From the NCBI RefSeq assembly GCF_001483755.1, contig NZ_LQBK01000039.1, positions 62,001 to 126,000 on the forward strand: DNA of 64,000 nt, given 5' to 3'. This stretch comes from Kocuria rosea subsp. polaris (GTDB lineage Bacteria; Actinomycetota; Actinomycetes; Actinomycetales; Micrococcaceae). Made by a program: the position numbers and the translations under genes. Below, one piece after another: positions 1 to 8,299 of this stretch. The first letter of the stretch is position 1; each line of letters opens with the position of its first letter. Below the pieces are notes generated by a model. That model did no database searches. It was not told where the DNA came from and was given only the letters and a program-made list of their open reading frames with translations.

Positions 1-306
1 CGCGGTCTCCACGTCGATCGTGGAGCTGTCGATGAGCAGCGCGTCCTTCGGCGCGAGCGCGATGACGCCGCTGTCGCCGAGGTAGACGGCACGGGCGTGC
101 TCGCCCTTGGGGAGCATCGTGAACACCACCTCGGCGCCCTGCAGCGCCTCCTCCAGGGTGTCGAAGGTCTGCACCCCGTGGTCGCGGGCGGCCGCCATGG
201 CGGCGGCGCTGACGTCGTGGCCGCGGACGTCGTGGCCCGCCTTGACGAGGTTGCCGGACATCGGGTTGCCCATGTGGCCGAGGCCGATCCAGGTGATGGT
301 GGTCAT
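1..306 (-). CDS. mmsB: 3-hydroxyisobutyrate dehydrogenase, N-terminal part (runs off window)
   Basis: NAD-dependent oxidation of 3-hydroxyisobutyrate to methylmalonate semialdehyde in valine catabolism is the expected role. The first 102 residues are present. They begin MTTITWIGLGHMGNPMSGNL, a Rossmann GxGxxG motif with the beta-hydroxyacid dehydrogenase signature, and continue with a VVFTMLPKG segment and a LLIDSSTIDV segment that is typical of the family. The ATG at 306 is preceded by an AGAAGGGA ribosome site. The rest of the gene, including the catalytic lysine, lies beyond position 1. The MHS transporter upstream on the same strand may bring in a related acid. A paralogue in the broader family is LtnD, but the substrate motif here looks more like MmsB; the exact substrate is inference. 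Confidence 0.8.
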   Translation of the reverse strand, partial: MTTITWIGLGHMGNPMSGNLVKAGHDVRGHDVSAAAMAAARDHGVQTFDTLEEALQGAEVVFTMLPKGEHARAVYLGDSGVIALAPKDALLIDSSTIDVETA

Positions 307-466
307 CGGGGAGTCCCTTCTGCGGGGTCGAGAACTGCGGGGTGTCGAGCGGTGAGGTCCCGGGCGGCGGGGTGCCGGACGGCGGGGGTCGTGCGCAGCG
401 CGCCCAGCGGCGGACCGGGGGGCCGGTCCGCCGCTGGGCGCGCTCGGGTGCTGGTGCCGGTGCGGA

Positions 467-1864
467 TCAGGAGGTCCGGTCCCGGGCGGCCTTCTCCTCG
501 GAGAGCCGGCGCCGGTCCTCGGCGTCGACGTCCTGGAGGGAGATGCCCTTGGTCTCGCGCAGCGTCCACACCGCGAACAGGGTGATGAGGCAGGCGATGG
601 CGATGTAGATCGCGATCGGCACCCAGGAGTTGAACTCGCGCAGCAGGGCGGTCGCGATGATCGGGGCCAGGGATCCGGCCACGATGGAGGTCACCTGGTA
701 GCCCAGGGAGACGCCCGAGTAGCGCATCCGGGTGGGGAACATCTCGGCCATGATCGCCGGCTGCCCGGCGTACATGAGCGCGTGGATCATCAGGCCGAGG
801 GTGATGGCCGCCAGGATGATGAAGCTGTTGTCGGTGTCGAACATCGGGAAGGCGATGAACGCCCAGAAGATGCCCAGCGCGGCGCCCGCGGCGTACATCG
901 GGCGGCGGCCCACCCGGTCGGTGGCCCGGCCGACCAGCGGCACGCAGATCGCGTGGATGACGTGGGCGATCAGCAGCAGGAGCAGGATCCGGCTGGTGTC
1001 CACGTCCCGCTGGGTGGACAGGTAGGTGATCGAGAAGGTCACCACCACGTAGTAGAGAATGTTCTCCGCGAAGCGCAGGCCCATGGCGCCGAAGACGCCG
1101 CGGGGGTACCGGCGGAAGACCTCGCCCACGCCGTAGGCCGCGGACTTCTCCTCGCGGACCTCCTGCTGGGCCTCCTTGAAGATCGCGGCGTCCGTGACGT
1201 GGGTGCGGATGTAGTAGCCGATGGCCACGATGACGATCGAGAGCCAGAAGCCCACGCGCCAGCCCCAGGCGAGGAAGGCCTCCTCGGAGAGGGTGAAGGA
1301 CAGGGTGAGCAGCACGACGGTGGCCAACAGGTTGCCCAGCGGCACGGCCGCCTGCGGCCAGCTGGACCAGAAGCCGCGCTCCTTGTTGGGGGAGTGCTCG
1401 GCCACGAGCAGCACGGCGCCGCCCCACTCGCCGCCCACCGCGAAGCCCTGCACGAAGCGCAGCACCACCAGCATGGCGGGGGCCCAGTAGCCGACCTGCT
1501 CGAAGCCGGGCAGGCAGCCCATGAGGAAGGTGGCCGCGCCGACCATGACGATCGAGATCTGCAGCAGGTGCTTGCGCCCGTACTTGTCGCCGAAGTGGCC
1601 GAAGACGATGCCGCCCAGCGGGCGGGCGATGAAGCCGACCGCGTAGATCAGGAACGCCTTGAGGATGCCGTCCAGCGGGTTGCCGGTGTCCACGAAGAAG
1701 AGCTGGCCGAAGACCAGGGTGGACGCGGTGGCGAACAGGAAGAACTCGTACCACTCCACGACCGTGCCGGCCATCGAGGCCGCGACGACCTTCTTCAGCC
1801 CGCCCCGGTTCTCGGGGGAGTCGTTCGGGTCCGCCGAGGCGGCGACCCTGTCCTCAGTGCTCAT
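467..1864 (-). CDS. MFS transporter, metabolite:H+ symporter (MHS) family
   Basis: A 465-residue inner-membrane symporter for a small organic acid or zwitterion (ShiA/ProP/KgtP type). The sequence shows the family hallmarks: VVEWYEFFLFATAS in TM1, RPLGGIVFGHFGDKYGRK after TM2, a VGGEWGGAVLL stretch in TM4 and PTRMRYSGVSLGYQ in the second half. About twelve hydrophobic segments can be drawn. The ATG at 1864 has an AGAGGAGA ribosome site. It is co-directional with the dehydrogenase gene at 1-306 (160 bases between them) and divergent from the LysR regulator at 2042, which probably controls it. The substrate is unknown; a branched-chain acid or aromatic acid is possible. A second MHS transporter occurs at 43045. 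Confidence 0.85.
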   Translation of the reverse strand: MSTEDRVAASADPNDSPENRGGLKKVVAASMAGTVVEWYEFFLFATASTLVFGQLFFVDTGNPLDGILKAFLIYAVGFIARPLGGIVFGHFGDKYGRKHLLQISIVMVGAATFLMGCLPGFEQVGYWAPAMLVVLRFVQGFAVGGEWGGAVLLVAEHSPNKERGFWSSWPQAAVPLGNLLATVVLLTLSFTLSEEAFLAWGWRVGFWLSIVIVAIGYYIRTHVTDAAIFKEAQQEVREEKSAAYGVGEVFRRYPRGVFGAMGLRFAENILYYVVVTFSITYLSTQRDVDTSRILLLLLIAHVIHAICVPLVGRATDRVGRRPMYAAGAALGIFWAFIAFPMFDTDNSFIILAAITLGLMIHALMYAGQPAIMAEMFPTRMRYSGVSLGYQVTSIVAGSLAPIIATALLREFNSWVPIAIYIAIACLITLFAVWTLRETKGISLQDVDAEDRRRLSEEKAARDRTS

Positions 1865-1967
1865 GGGGTTCTCCTCTTGCTGGGGAAACGGTGACGGTGG
1901 TCACAATGTTTGCCTACAGTGTGCGGATCTGTGGCCCCCTTCACAATGACCATGCGCTCGCCGTGCC

Positions 1968-1983
1968 TGTGCAAAAATGCACA
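1968..1983. promoter_or_regulatory. candidate LysR-type operator
   Basis: TGTGCAAAAATGCACA is a perfect inverted repeat (TGTGCA, four A, TGCACA) between the divergent transporter and LysR genes. It fits the T-N11-A type dyad bound by LysR regulators and lies about 60 bases before the LysR start. Function is inferred from position and symmetry. Confidence 0.5.
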
Positions 1984-2041
1984 TACCGTCCGGTCGTGTG
2001 CACTGTCCGGTGCGGGTCCCGCCATCCGGAGGAGTTGCCCC

Positions 2042-2950
2042 TTGTCGCACGGTGCCGACGACCTCCTGCTCCTGCTTGCCGTGGTCCGCCACGGCTCCTA
2101 CGCGGGCGCCGCCGCCGACCTCGGGCTCAGCCACACGACCGTGTCGCGGCGCATGGCGGCCCTCGAGCGGACCGTGGGCGCCCGGCTGCTCGTGCGCTCG
2201 GGGGACATGTGGGAGCCCAGCGAGCTGGGCCGGAAGTTCGTGTCCGCCGGCGAGGAGATCGAGTCCGCGATGGGCTCGCTGCCGCTGGGCCCGGGCGGAC
2301 GCGGCAACTCGGTCAGCGGCGTGGTGCGGGCGCTCGCCCCGGACGGCTTCGGCGGCGTGGTCATGGGCGCGGCCATGCGGCGGCTGATCGAGGAGCACCC
2401 CGGGGTGCGGCTGGAGATGATCAACGCGGCCCGGCGGGCGCAGACCAACCCGGTGGGCATCGACCTCGAGGTGGTCGTGGGGCGCCCGGAGGTCTCCCGC
2501 AAGGAGGCCTTCCACCTGGCCGACTACTCCCTGGGGGTCTACGCCTCGCGGGGCTACCTCGCCGCCCACCCGCCCCTGCGCACGCCCGAGCAGGTGCAGG
2601 AGCACCCGCTCATCTACTTCGTGGAGTCGATGCAGGACGTCGCCGAGCTGGACATCCCGCGCCGGCGGTTCCCGCGGATGCGCCAGGGCGTGGGGGCCAC
2701 GTCCTCCGTGGTGCACGTGGAGCTCACCCGCGCCGGCGCGGGCATCGGCCTGCTGCCCTGCTACCTCGCCGAGCGGGCCGGGGACCTGGTGCGGCTCTTC
2801 CCCGAGGAGCTCTGGTTCCCCGTGGAGTACTGGGTGGTCTCGCGCGCCGACCTGCTCCGCCGGCCCGCCGTGCAGGCCGTCATGACCGCGATCCGCGCGG
2901 CGGTGGCCGACATGAAGGACGAGCTGGTCGCCGCTCCGCCGTCGGGCTGA
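2042..2950 (+). CDS. LysR-family transcriptional regulator
   Basis: A 302-residue DNA-binding regulator. Residues about 3-62 form the winged helix-turn-helix (DDLLLLLAVVRHGSYAGAAA followed by LGLSHTTVSRRMAALE), and the rest is a periplasmic-binding-like effector domain (LEVVVGRPE, GIGLLPCYLAERAGDLVRLFP). An open frame continues 44 codons upstream, but the TTG at 2042 is preferred. It directly follows a strong GGAGGAG site eight bases away, and the homology begins there. The gene is divergent from the MHS transporter and is separated from it by the palindrome at 1968-1983, so it probably controls transporter and dehydrogenase in response to the imported acid. It converges on the tetronate genes with a ten-base gap. 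Confidence 0.85.
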   Translation: MSHGADDLLLLLAVVRHGSYAGAAADLGLSHTTVSRRMAALERTVGARLLVRSGDMWEPSELGRKFVSAGEEIESAMGSLPLGPGGRGNSVSGVVRALAPDGFGGVVMGAAMRRLIEEHPGVRLEMINAARRAQTNPVGIDLEVVVGRPEVSRKEAFHLADYSLGVYASRGYLAAHPPLRTPEQVQEHPLIYFVESMQDVAELDIPRRRFPRMRQGVGATSSVVHVELTRAGAGIGLLPCYLAERAGDLVRLFPEELWFPVEYWVVSRADLLRRPAVQAVMTAIRAAVADMKDELVAAPPSG

Positions 2951-2960
2951 CGGGCCGGGC

Positions 2961-3839
2961 CTACCGGGAGCGCAGGACGTCGAAGACCGAGGAGTCGTCG
3001 TGCCGGCCGTGGCCCTCGCGGCGGCCGCGCACGTAGAGCTGCTCGGCCGCCGAGGCCAGCGGCACCGGCTGGGCGACCGCCCGGGCGGCGTCGGTGACCA
3101 GGCCCATGTCCTTGACGAAGATGTCCAGGGCGGAACGGACCTCCGCCTCCTCGCCCTGCAGCATCCGCGGCCCGCGGTCCTCGAACATGAAGGACGTGGC
3201 GGCCCCCGTGGAGAGGACCTCCAGGCACTGCGCCGCGTCCAGGCCCATGGAGTCGGCCAGGGCCAGGGCCTCGCCCGCCACGGCGATGTGCACCCCGCAC
3301 AGCAGCTGGTTGACCACCTTGAAGCGCTGCCCGTCGCCCACCCGGGGCCCCACGAGCGGCGCGTTGGCGGCCATCGCGTCCAGCAGCGGCCGGACCGCGG
3401 CGACGTCCTCCTCGGCGCCGCCGACCATCACGAGCAGGTCCCCGGTGGCCGCGCGCGCCGTCCCGCCGGACACCGGCGCGTCCACGATCCGCACGCCGCG
3501 GGACTCGAGGCCCTGCGCGCAGGACTCCACGGCCTGGGGCCCGACGGTCGCCATCACGAGCAGCACCGTGTCCGGGCCGAGGGCCTCGGCGACGCCGCGC
3601 TCGCCGAACAGCACGTCGTGCAGCTGCGCCCCGGTCGCGACCATGACGACGACGACGTCCGCGCCGGCCGCCGCCTCGCGGGGGTCGGCCAGCAACTCGA
3701 GGGCGTCGCCCACCTGCTCCTGGGCGCGGGGCGAGACGTCGAAGCCGCGGACGGGGAAGCCGGCGCGGGCCAGGGTGAGGGCCATGGGGGCGCCCATGGC
3801 GCCGAGGCCGAGGAAGCCGACGGACAGGGGTGAGCTCAT
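2961..3839 (-). CDS. L-threonate/tetronate dehydrogenase (LtnD/YgbJ-like)
   Basis: A 292-residue NAD(P)-dependent beta-hydroxyacid dehydrogenase. It starts MSSPLSVGFLGLGAMGAPMA (Rossmann GLGAMG), has the DAPVSGGTARA substrate loop near residue 120 and a catalytic lysine in FKVVNQLLCGVHIA. The family oxidises 3-hydroxy acids. Next to a DUF1537 kinase this type usually makes the 2- or 3-oxo form of L-threonate or D-erythronate (the published DUF1537 acid-sugar pathways). Its ATG overlaps the stop of the kinase gene by four bases (ATGA), so the two are translationally coupled. The exact sugar acid cannot be read from sequence. Confidence 0.8.
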   Translation of the reverse strand: MSSPLSVGFLGLGAMGAPMALTLARAGFPVRGFDVSPRAQEQVGDALELLADPREAAAGADVVVVMVATGAQLHDVLFGERGVAEALGPDTVLLVMATVGPQAVESCAQGLESRGVRIVDAPVSGGTARAATGDLLVMVGGAEEDVAAVRPLLDAMAANAPLVGPRVGDGQRFKVVNQLLCGVHIAVAGEALALADSMGLDAAQCLEVLSTGAATSFMFEDRGPRMLQGEEAEVRSALDIFVKDMGLVTDAARAVAQPVPLASAAEQLYVRGRREGHGRHDDSSVFDVLRSR

Positions 3840-5251
3840 GAGGGGTCCTCCTGGGAAGCGGGTGTGCTGGACGGGGTGCCCCGGCCGGCCGAGCGGGCGC
3901 GCTCGGCGGCCCCGTCGAGGACCTCCACCACGTCGGCGAGGGCGCTCTCCCCGCCCACGTTGCCGGGGAAGACCACATAGGGTCCGCCCTGGGTGGTCTC
4001 CGGGGCGTCGGTGGGCTGGAACAGGGAGATCTGGCCGGGGAAGAACTGTCCGGTGACGGTGGCCCGGCGGATCCCGAGGCCCCGGTGGGCCACCTCGTGG
4101 GAGGTGATCCCGCCCTTGGCCACGACCCACGCCGGGCGGGACTGCGCCACGCCGTGCACGACCGCCACGAGCGCGTCCGAGACCGAGCGCGCGATGGCCA
4201 GCGACTCGTCGGGGTCCTCCGTGCGCACGAGCTCCCGGCTGGTCCACACCACCGCGTCGCGGCCCGCCAGCGCGTCGGTGATCCGCGCGACGGCGTCGGC
4301 CACGTAGCCGGGGCGGGAGGCGTCGTCGAGCAGGGTGGGCACGTCCAGCTCCACCTCGTACAGGTCGCGGCGGGTGCGCAGCTCGGCGAGCTGGCGGTTG
4401 GTGAGCCCCACGTGGGAGCCCACGGCCACGAGCCCGTGCGGCAGGCGGTCCGGGCCCACCGTGATGTCCTCGGGGCCCAGTTCCCGCGAGTCCGTGAGCC
4501 CGGCCAGCGGGCGCACGAAGGACGGCCCGCACCGGGTGACGAAGGTCCGCCCCTCGGACTCGAGCACCGCGAGCGCCTCCGCCACGGTGTCGAGGTCCGC
4601 GTACTCCGTGGCGTTGACCACCACCCAGGCCCGGTCCCGGGCCCGGCGCAGGATCTCCGCGACGGCCGGCACGCCCCCCGAGCGGATCTCGTCGAGGCCG
4701 ATCGACAGGATCGAGTCCCGGTCCAGTGCCCCGCCGGAGCGCTCCACGAGGAAGTCCTTGAGGTCGGAGGCGGAGTAGCCGAAGGTCGCGTCCGCGGCGA
4801 AGTCGGTCTCGCCCACGGGCATCGGCTTCCCCTGCATGACCGCATAGTGGACGTCGCCCTCGGTGTACCGGCCGGCCTCGAGCATGGCCGGGGCGAAGAG
4901 GAACCCGTCCACGGCCGTCCCGTGCTGGGCGAGCACGTCCGCCAGGGCGGTGGGCTCGGCGATGACGTGCCCGCGCAGGGTCGAGTCGCTGCGGGAGACC
5001 AGGTGGGGCAGCGGCAGGCCCTCGGCGGCGAGACTCTGCAGGACCGACGAGACGAGGTCCGTGTTGAGCGCCACGGCCTCCGCCTCGGGCCGGGCCCGGC
5101 TGTTGGTGAGCACGAAGCACGTGCGCCCGGGGTGGCGGACGACGTCCAGGACCGGACCGGGATCGAGTTCGAGGACGACGTCGACGTCGTGGACGCACTG
5201 GGACCCGGTGGGGTCGTCGTCGAGCACGAGCAGGGTGCGCGCGGTGGTCAT
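3836..5251 (-). CDS. four-carbon acid sugar kinase (DUF1537, OtnK/DtnK-like)
   Basis: A 471-residue kinase that phosphorylates an oxidised tetronate at C4 in acid-sugar breakdown. The N-terminal substrate domain opens with LLVLDDDPTGSQCVHDV, the DUF1537 hallmark. The C-terminal nucleotide-binding domain has the AWVVAKGGITSHEVAHRGLG segment and a final GPYVVFPGNVGGESALADVV motif. An open frame extends to 5506, but the ATG at 5251 has an AGGAAG site and matches the family start. The gene is first in a two-gene operon with the dehydrogenase and is divergent from a GntR regulator. Length is normal for the family. Confidence 0.88.
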   Translation of the reverse strand: MTTARTLLVLDDDPTGSQCVHDVDVVLELDPGPVLDVVRHPGRTCFVLTNSRARPEAEAVALNTDLVSSVLQSLAAEGLPLPHLVSRSDSTLRGHVIAEPTALADVLAQHGTAVDGFLFAPAMLEAGRYTEGDVHYAVMQGKPMPVGETDFAADATFGYSASDLKDFLVERSGGALDRDSILSIGLDEIRSGGVPAVAEILRRARDRAWVVVNATEYADLDTVAEALAVLESEGRTFVTRCGPSFVRPLAGLTDSRELGPEDITVGPDRLPHGLVAVGSHVGLTNRQLAELRTRRDLYEVELDVPTLLDDASRPGYVADAVARITDALAGRDAVVWTSRELVRTEDPDESLAIARSVSDALVAVVHGVAQSRPAWVVAKGGITSHEVAHRGLGIRRATVTGQFFPGQISLFQPTDAPETTQGGPYVVFPGNVGGESALADVVEVLDGAAERARSAGRGTPSSTPASQEDPS

Positions 5252-5330
5252 GCGGGGACTTCCTTTCGGGAAGAGGCCAGGGCGGGCGGCAGATCCTCGT
5301 CGATCTCCGGGCCGACGCTCCACCTGTAAG

Positions 5331-5341
5331 ATGTCAGACAT
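5331..5341. promoter_or_regulatory. candidate GntR/FCD operator
   Basis: ATGTCAGACAT is a perfect 11-base palindrome, and flanking bases extend the partial symmetry. FCD-type GntR regulators often bind TGTCNGACA-like cores. It lies 80 bases upstream of the kinase start and 159 bases before the GntR gene, in the shared divergent region 5252-5499. Binding is inferred. Confidence 0.5.
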
Positions 5342-5499
5342 TCTACGTGGCACGGCACACGTCGTCCACGCCGCCGGGGGAGGCGCCCGCCGCCGGAGCA
5401 TCGGACCTCCGATGATCGCCGGTGGGTAGACTTCCCTGTCAGGGCGGGAGCCGGCACCGGAGCCGCCGCCCGCCGTCCGCCGCACCGAGGAGGAGCGCC

Positions 5500-6219
5500 A
5501 TGGCACGACCGTCCCTGGTCGACCAGGTCGCCGACGCCCTCCTCGACCGGATCATCGCCGGGGACTTCCCTCCGGGGGCGGCGGTCCCCGGGGAGATCGA
5601 GCTCAGCGCGCAGCACCAGGTCAGCCGCATGACCGTGCGGGAGGCGATCAGGACCCTGGGCGCCCAGCGCATCCTGCGCGTGGAGCGCGGCCGGGGCACC
5701 TTCGTGAACCCCGTGTCCCGGTGGGCGTCCCTCGAGGCCGTCATCCGGGCCGTCTCCGAGGGACAGGACGACGCGGCGGCCGCCGTGCAGCTCATCGAGC
5801 TGCGCCGCTTCCTGGAGTCCGGGGCCTGCGAGCTGGCCGCCGGGCGGCTCTCCGCCGAGGAGCTGGACGAACTGGCCCGGGACGCCGACGCCATGGCCGA
5901 CGCCCACCGCGCCCAGGACGTGGCGGCCTTCGTGGCCGCCGACCTGCGCTTCCACGAGCGGATCCTGCAGGCCTCCGGCAACGTGTTCGTCGCGGTCCTG
6001 TTCGAACCGCTGCACCGCGTGCTGGCGGAGCGGCGCGCCCAGACCTCCCGGGTGCCCGAGATCCAGGCCCACGCCGTCGCCGAGCACCGCAGGATCGTCG
6101 CCGCCCTGGCCTCCGCCGACCCCGCCCGGGCTCGCCAGGCCATGGACCAGCACCTGCAGCAGACGCTCGCCGACCTGAAGACCTACGTGCTGGGGGACCG
6201 CTTCCCGGCCGACCGCTGA
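5500..6219 (+). CDS. GntR-family (FCD) transcriptional regulator
   Basis: A 239-residue regulator. The winged helix is at about residues 5-68 (ADALLDRIIAGDFPPGAAVP, SRMTVREAIRTL, VERGRGTFV). The all-helical FCD ligand domain follows, with the metal/ligand residues suggested by DLRFHERILQASGN and EHRRIVAALASADP. The ATG at 5500 is favoured over an upstream in-frame start because GAGGAG precedes it. It is followed after 26 bases by the aldolase gene and is divergent from the kinase-dehydrogenase pair. It is therefore the likely sugar-acid-responsive repressor of both transcription units. Confidence 0.85.
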   Translation: MARPSLVDQVADALLDRIIAGDFPPGAAVPGEIELSAQHQVSRMTVREAIRTLGAQRILRVERGRGTFVNPVSRWASLEAVIRAVSEGQDDAAAAVQLIELRRFLESGACELAAGRLSAEELDELARDADAMADAHRAQDVAAFVAADLRFHERILQASGNVFVAVLFEPLHRVLAERRAQTSRVPEIQAHAVAEHRRIVAALASADPARARQAMDQHLQQTLADLKTYVLGDRFPADR

Positions 6220-6245
6220 ACGACTCCTGACGAAGGACTCCGCCC

Positions 6246-7106
6246 ATGCGCGCCAACATGCTCGACGTCGTCACCACCGCCCTCGACGCCCGCACCGCCG
6301 TGCCGGCGCTGAGCACCTACGACTTCGCCACGGCCCAGGCCGTGGTGGAGGCCAGCGAGCGCGCGGGCCGCCCCGTGATCCTCCTGGTCCCGTCGAAGGC
6401 GGCCGCAGGGACCGGCGGGCGACGCTTCGTCACCGCGCTGCGCCACCTGGCCGACGACGCCGCCACCCCCGTGTGCGTGCAGCTGGACCACGCCGTGGAC
6501 CTGGGGCTGATCGAGCAGGCCGCGGCGGCCGGTGCCGACGCCGTCCTGGCCGACGGCTCGGCCCTGCCCGCCGCGGAGAACGCCGAGCTCGTCGCTCGGG
6601 CCCGCGATGTCGTGGGCCCCGGCGTGGTGCTCGAGGGGGAGCTCGGCAGCCTCCCCGGCACCAAGGACACGGCCCGGACCACCGGGCCCGGCGGCATGAC
6701 CGACCCCGACGAGGTCCCCGGGTTCCTGGCCGCGTCCCGGGCGGACCTGCTGGCCGTGGCCGTGGGCAACGTGCACGGGCACTACCAGGGCATCCCGCGG
6801 CTGCACTGGGGCCGCCTGGAACAGATCTGCGAGGCCGCCGGCCGGACCCCGCTGGTGCTGCACGGCGCCTCCGGGATCCCCGAGACCATGCTGGTCCGCG
6901 CGCCCCTGGCGGGCATCGGCAAGGTCAACATCAACACCGAGCTGCGCGCCGCGATCTTCGCGACCCTCGCGGACCGGTGCGAGGAGCGCAGGAGCCAGGG
7001 CCTGGACCTGTGGGTGCTCCTGGAGGACTGGACCGGGTCGGTGGGCGAGTTCACCACGCTGGCCCACGGGCTGACCACCGCCGAGGCGTGCCCCCGGAAT
7101 ACCTGA
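6246..7106 (+). CDS. class II ketose-bisphosphate aldolase-like protein (GatY/KbaY/FbaA fold)
   Basis: A 286-residue zinc-dependent TIM-barrel aldolase. Visible motifs are VCVQLDHAVD (catalytic Asp and zinc-binding His), VLEGELGSLPGTKD, AVGNVHGHY (zinc His), LVLHGASGIPE and KVNINTELR (phosphate/substrate binding). The family cleaves phosphorylated ketoses to DHAP or a related product. Beside a DUF1537 kinase it probably handles the phosphorylated 3-oxo-tetronate or a ketose formed from it. Many described tetronate pathways use an AraD-like OtnC decarboxylase instead, so the reaction here is uncertain. The start has no strong ribosome site; the gene lies 26 bases after the regulator and is likely co-transcribed. 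Confidence 0.8.
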   Translation: MRANMLDVVTTALDARTAVPALSTYDFATAQAVVEASERAGRPVILLVPSKAAAGTGGRRFVTALRHLADDAATPVCVQLDHAVDLGLIEQAAAAGADAVLADGSALPAAENAELVARARDVVGPGVVLEGELGSLPGTKDTARTTGPGGMTDPDEVPGFLAASRADLLAVAVGNVHGHYQGIPRLHWGRLEQICEAAGRTPLVLHGASGIPETMLVRAPLAGIGKVNINTELRAAIFATLADRCEERRSQGLDLWVLLEDWTGSVGEFTTLAHGLTTAEACPRNT

Positions 7107-7213
7107 GCACCGGTTCGTCGTTCCCGCATGCCGTGCCCCGGGACCGGTCCGCCGGCTGCCCGGTGGCACCGGCAGCACGCACCAGCACCGCATCACGAGC
7201 AGAGGAGTTCCTC

Positions 7214-8296
7214 ATGGAGTACACCCGACTCGGCAGTTCCGGCCTGTACGTCTCCCGGCTGGCCCTCGGCACCATCCCCTTCGGCTCCGGCGGAGGCTTC
7301 GAGAAGATCGCGGGGCTCGGCCCGGACGAGGCGAAGCGGCAGATCGACGAGGCCCTGGACCGCGGCGTGAACTTCATCGACACCGCCAACCTGTACTCGG
7401 CCGGGGACGCCGAGCGCGTCCTGGGCGAGGTGCTCGGGGACAAGCGGGACGACGTCGTCCTCACCTCGAAGGCGCGCACCCCCACCGGGGACGGCCCCAA
7501 CGACGGCGGCGCGAGCCGGATCCACGTGACCCGGGCCGTCGAGGACAGCCTCCGGCGGCTGCGGACCGACCACCTCGACCTGCTCTACCTGCACCAGTGG
7601 GACGGGCAGACCCCGATCACCGAGACCATCGCCACTGCCGACGAGCTGATCCGGGCCGGGAAGATCCGGTACTGGGGCGTCTCCAACTACAACGGCTGGC
7701 AGCTGGCCAAGACGGTCTACGAGGCGCGGCTGGCCGGGCTCGAGGCCCCGGTGGCGCACCAGGCCTACTACACCCCGGAGGCCCGGGAGATCGAGTACGA
7801 GATCGTCCCGGCCGCCCGCGACCTCGGGCTCGCGACCTTCGGCTGGAGCCCGCTGGGGGAGGGGCTGCTCAACGGGAAGGTCCGCCGCGGGACCGAGACC
7901 CCGTCCGACACCCGCCAGGGCACCGGCTGGCCGGAGCCGCACGTGGTGGACCGGGACCGCGCCTACGGCCTGATCGAGCTCTTCGACGAGATCGCCGGGG
8001 AGCTGGGCTGGACGATCCCCCAGGTGGTGATCTCCTGGATCCTGGACCGGCCGGGCATCGACGGGACCGTGATCGCCGCCCGCAGGTTCGAGCACCTGCA
8101 GGAGGACCTCGACGCCGCCGAGCTCACGCTGCCGCAGGAGGCCCGGGACCGGATCACGTCCGCGTCCCAGCTGCCCGCCTACTACCCGCTGTGGCACCGG
8201 CTGCTCAACGGCCAGGACCGCCCCGAGCCCGCGGAGGCGGAGTTCTACGCCGAGCAGCGCGGCCACGTCCTCGGGGAGGACCGCGCCGAGGGGTAG
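7214..8296 (+). CDS. aldo/keto reductase (YajO/YghZ-like)
   Basis: A 360-residue NADPH-dependent TIM-barrel oxidoreductase. It begins MEYTRLGSSGLYVSRLALGT. The catalytic tetrad is visible as Asp and Tyr in FIDTANLYSAGDAE, Lys in VVLTSKA and His in LYLHQWD. The C-terminal cofactor site is seen in TVIAARRFEHLQEDLDA. The ATG at 7214 has an AGAGGAG site. It is 107 bases downstream of the aldolase on the same strand and may belong to the same regulon, reducing an aldehyde from aldolase cleavage, but this is only positional. It ends three bases from the convergent nucleoside transporter. Confidence 0.85.
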   Translation: MEYTRLGSSGLYVSRLALGTIPFGSGGGFEKIAGLGPDEAKRQIDEALDRGVNFIDTANLYSAGDAERVLGEVLGDKRDDVVLTSKARTPTGDGPNDGGASRIHVTRAVEDSLRRLRTDHLDLLYLHQWDGQTPITETIATADELIRAGKIRYWGVSNYNGWQLAKTVYEARLAGLEAPVAHQAYYTPEAREIEYEIVPAARDLGLATFGWSPLGEGLLNGKVRRGTETPSDTRQGTGWPEPHVVDRDRAYGLIELFDEIAGELGWTIPQVVISWILDRPGIDGTVIAARRFEHLQEDLDAAELTLPQEARDRITSASQLPAYYPLWHRLLNGQDRPEPAEAEFYAEQRGHVLGEDRAEG

Positions 8297-8299
8297 GGC

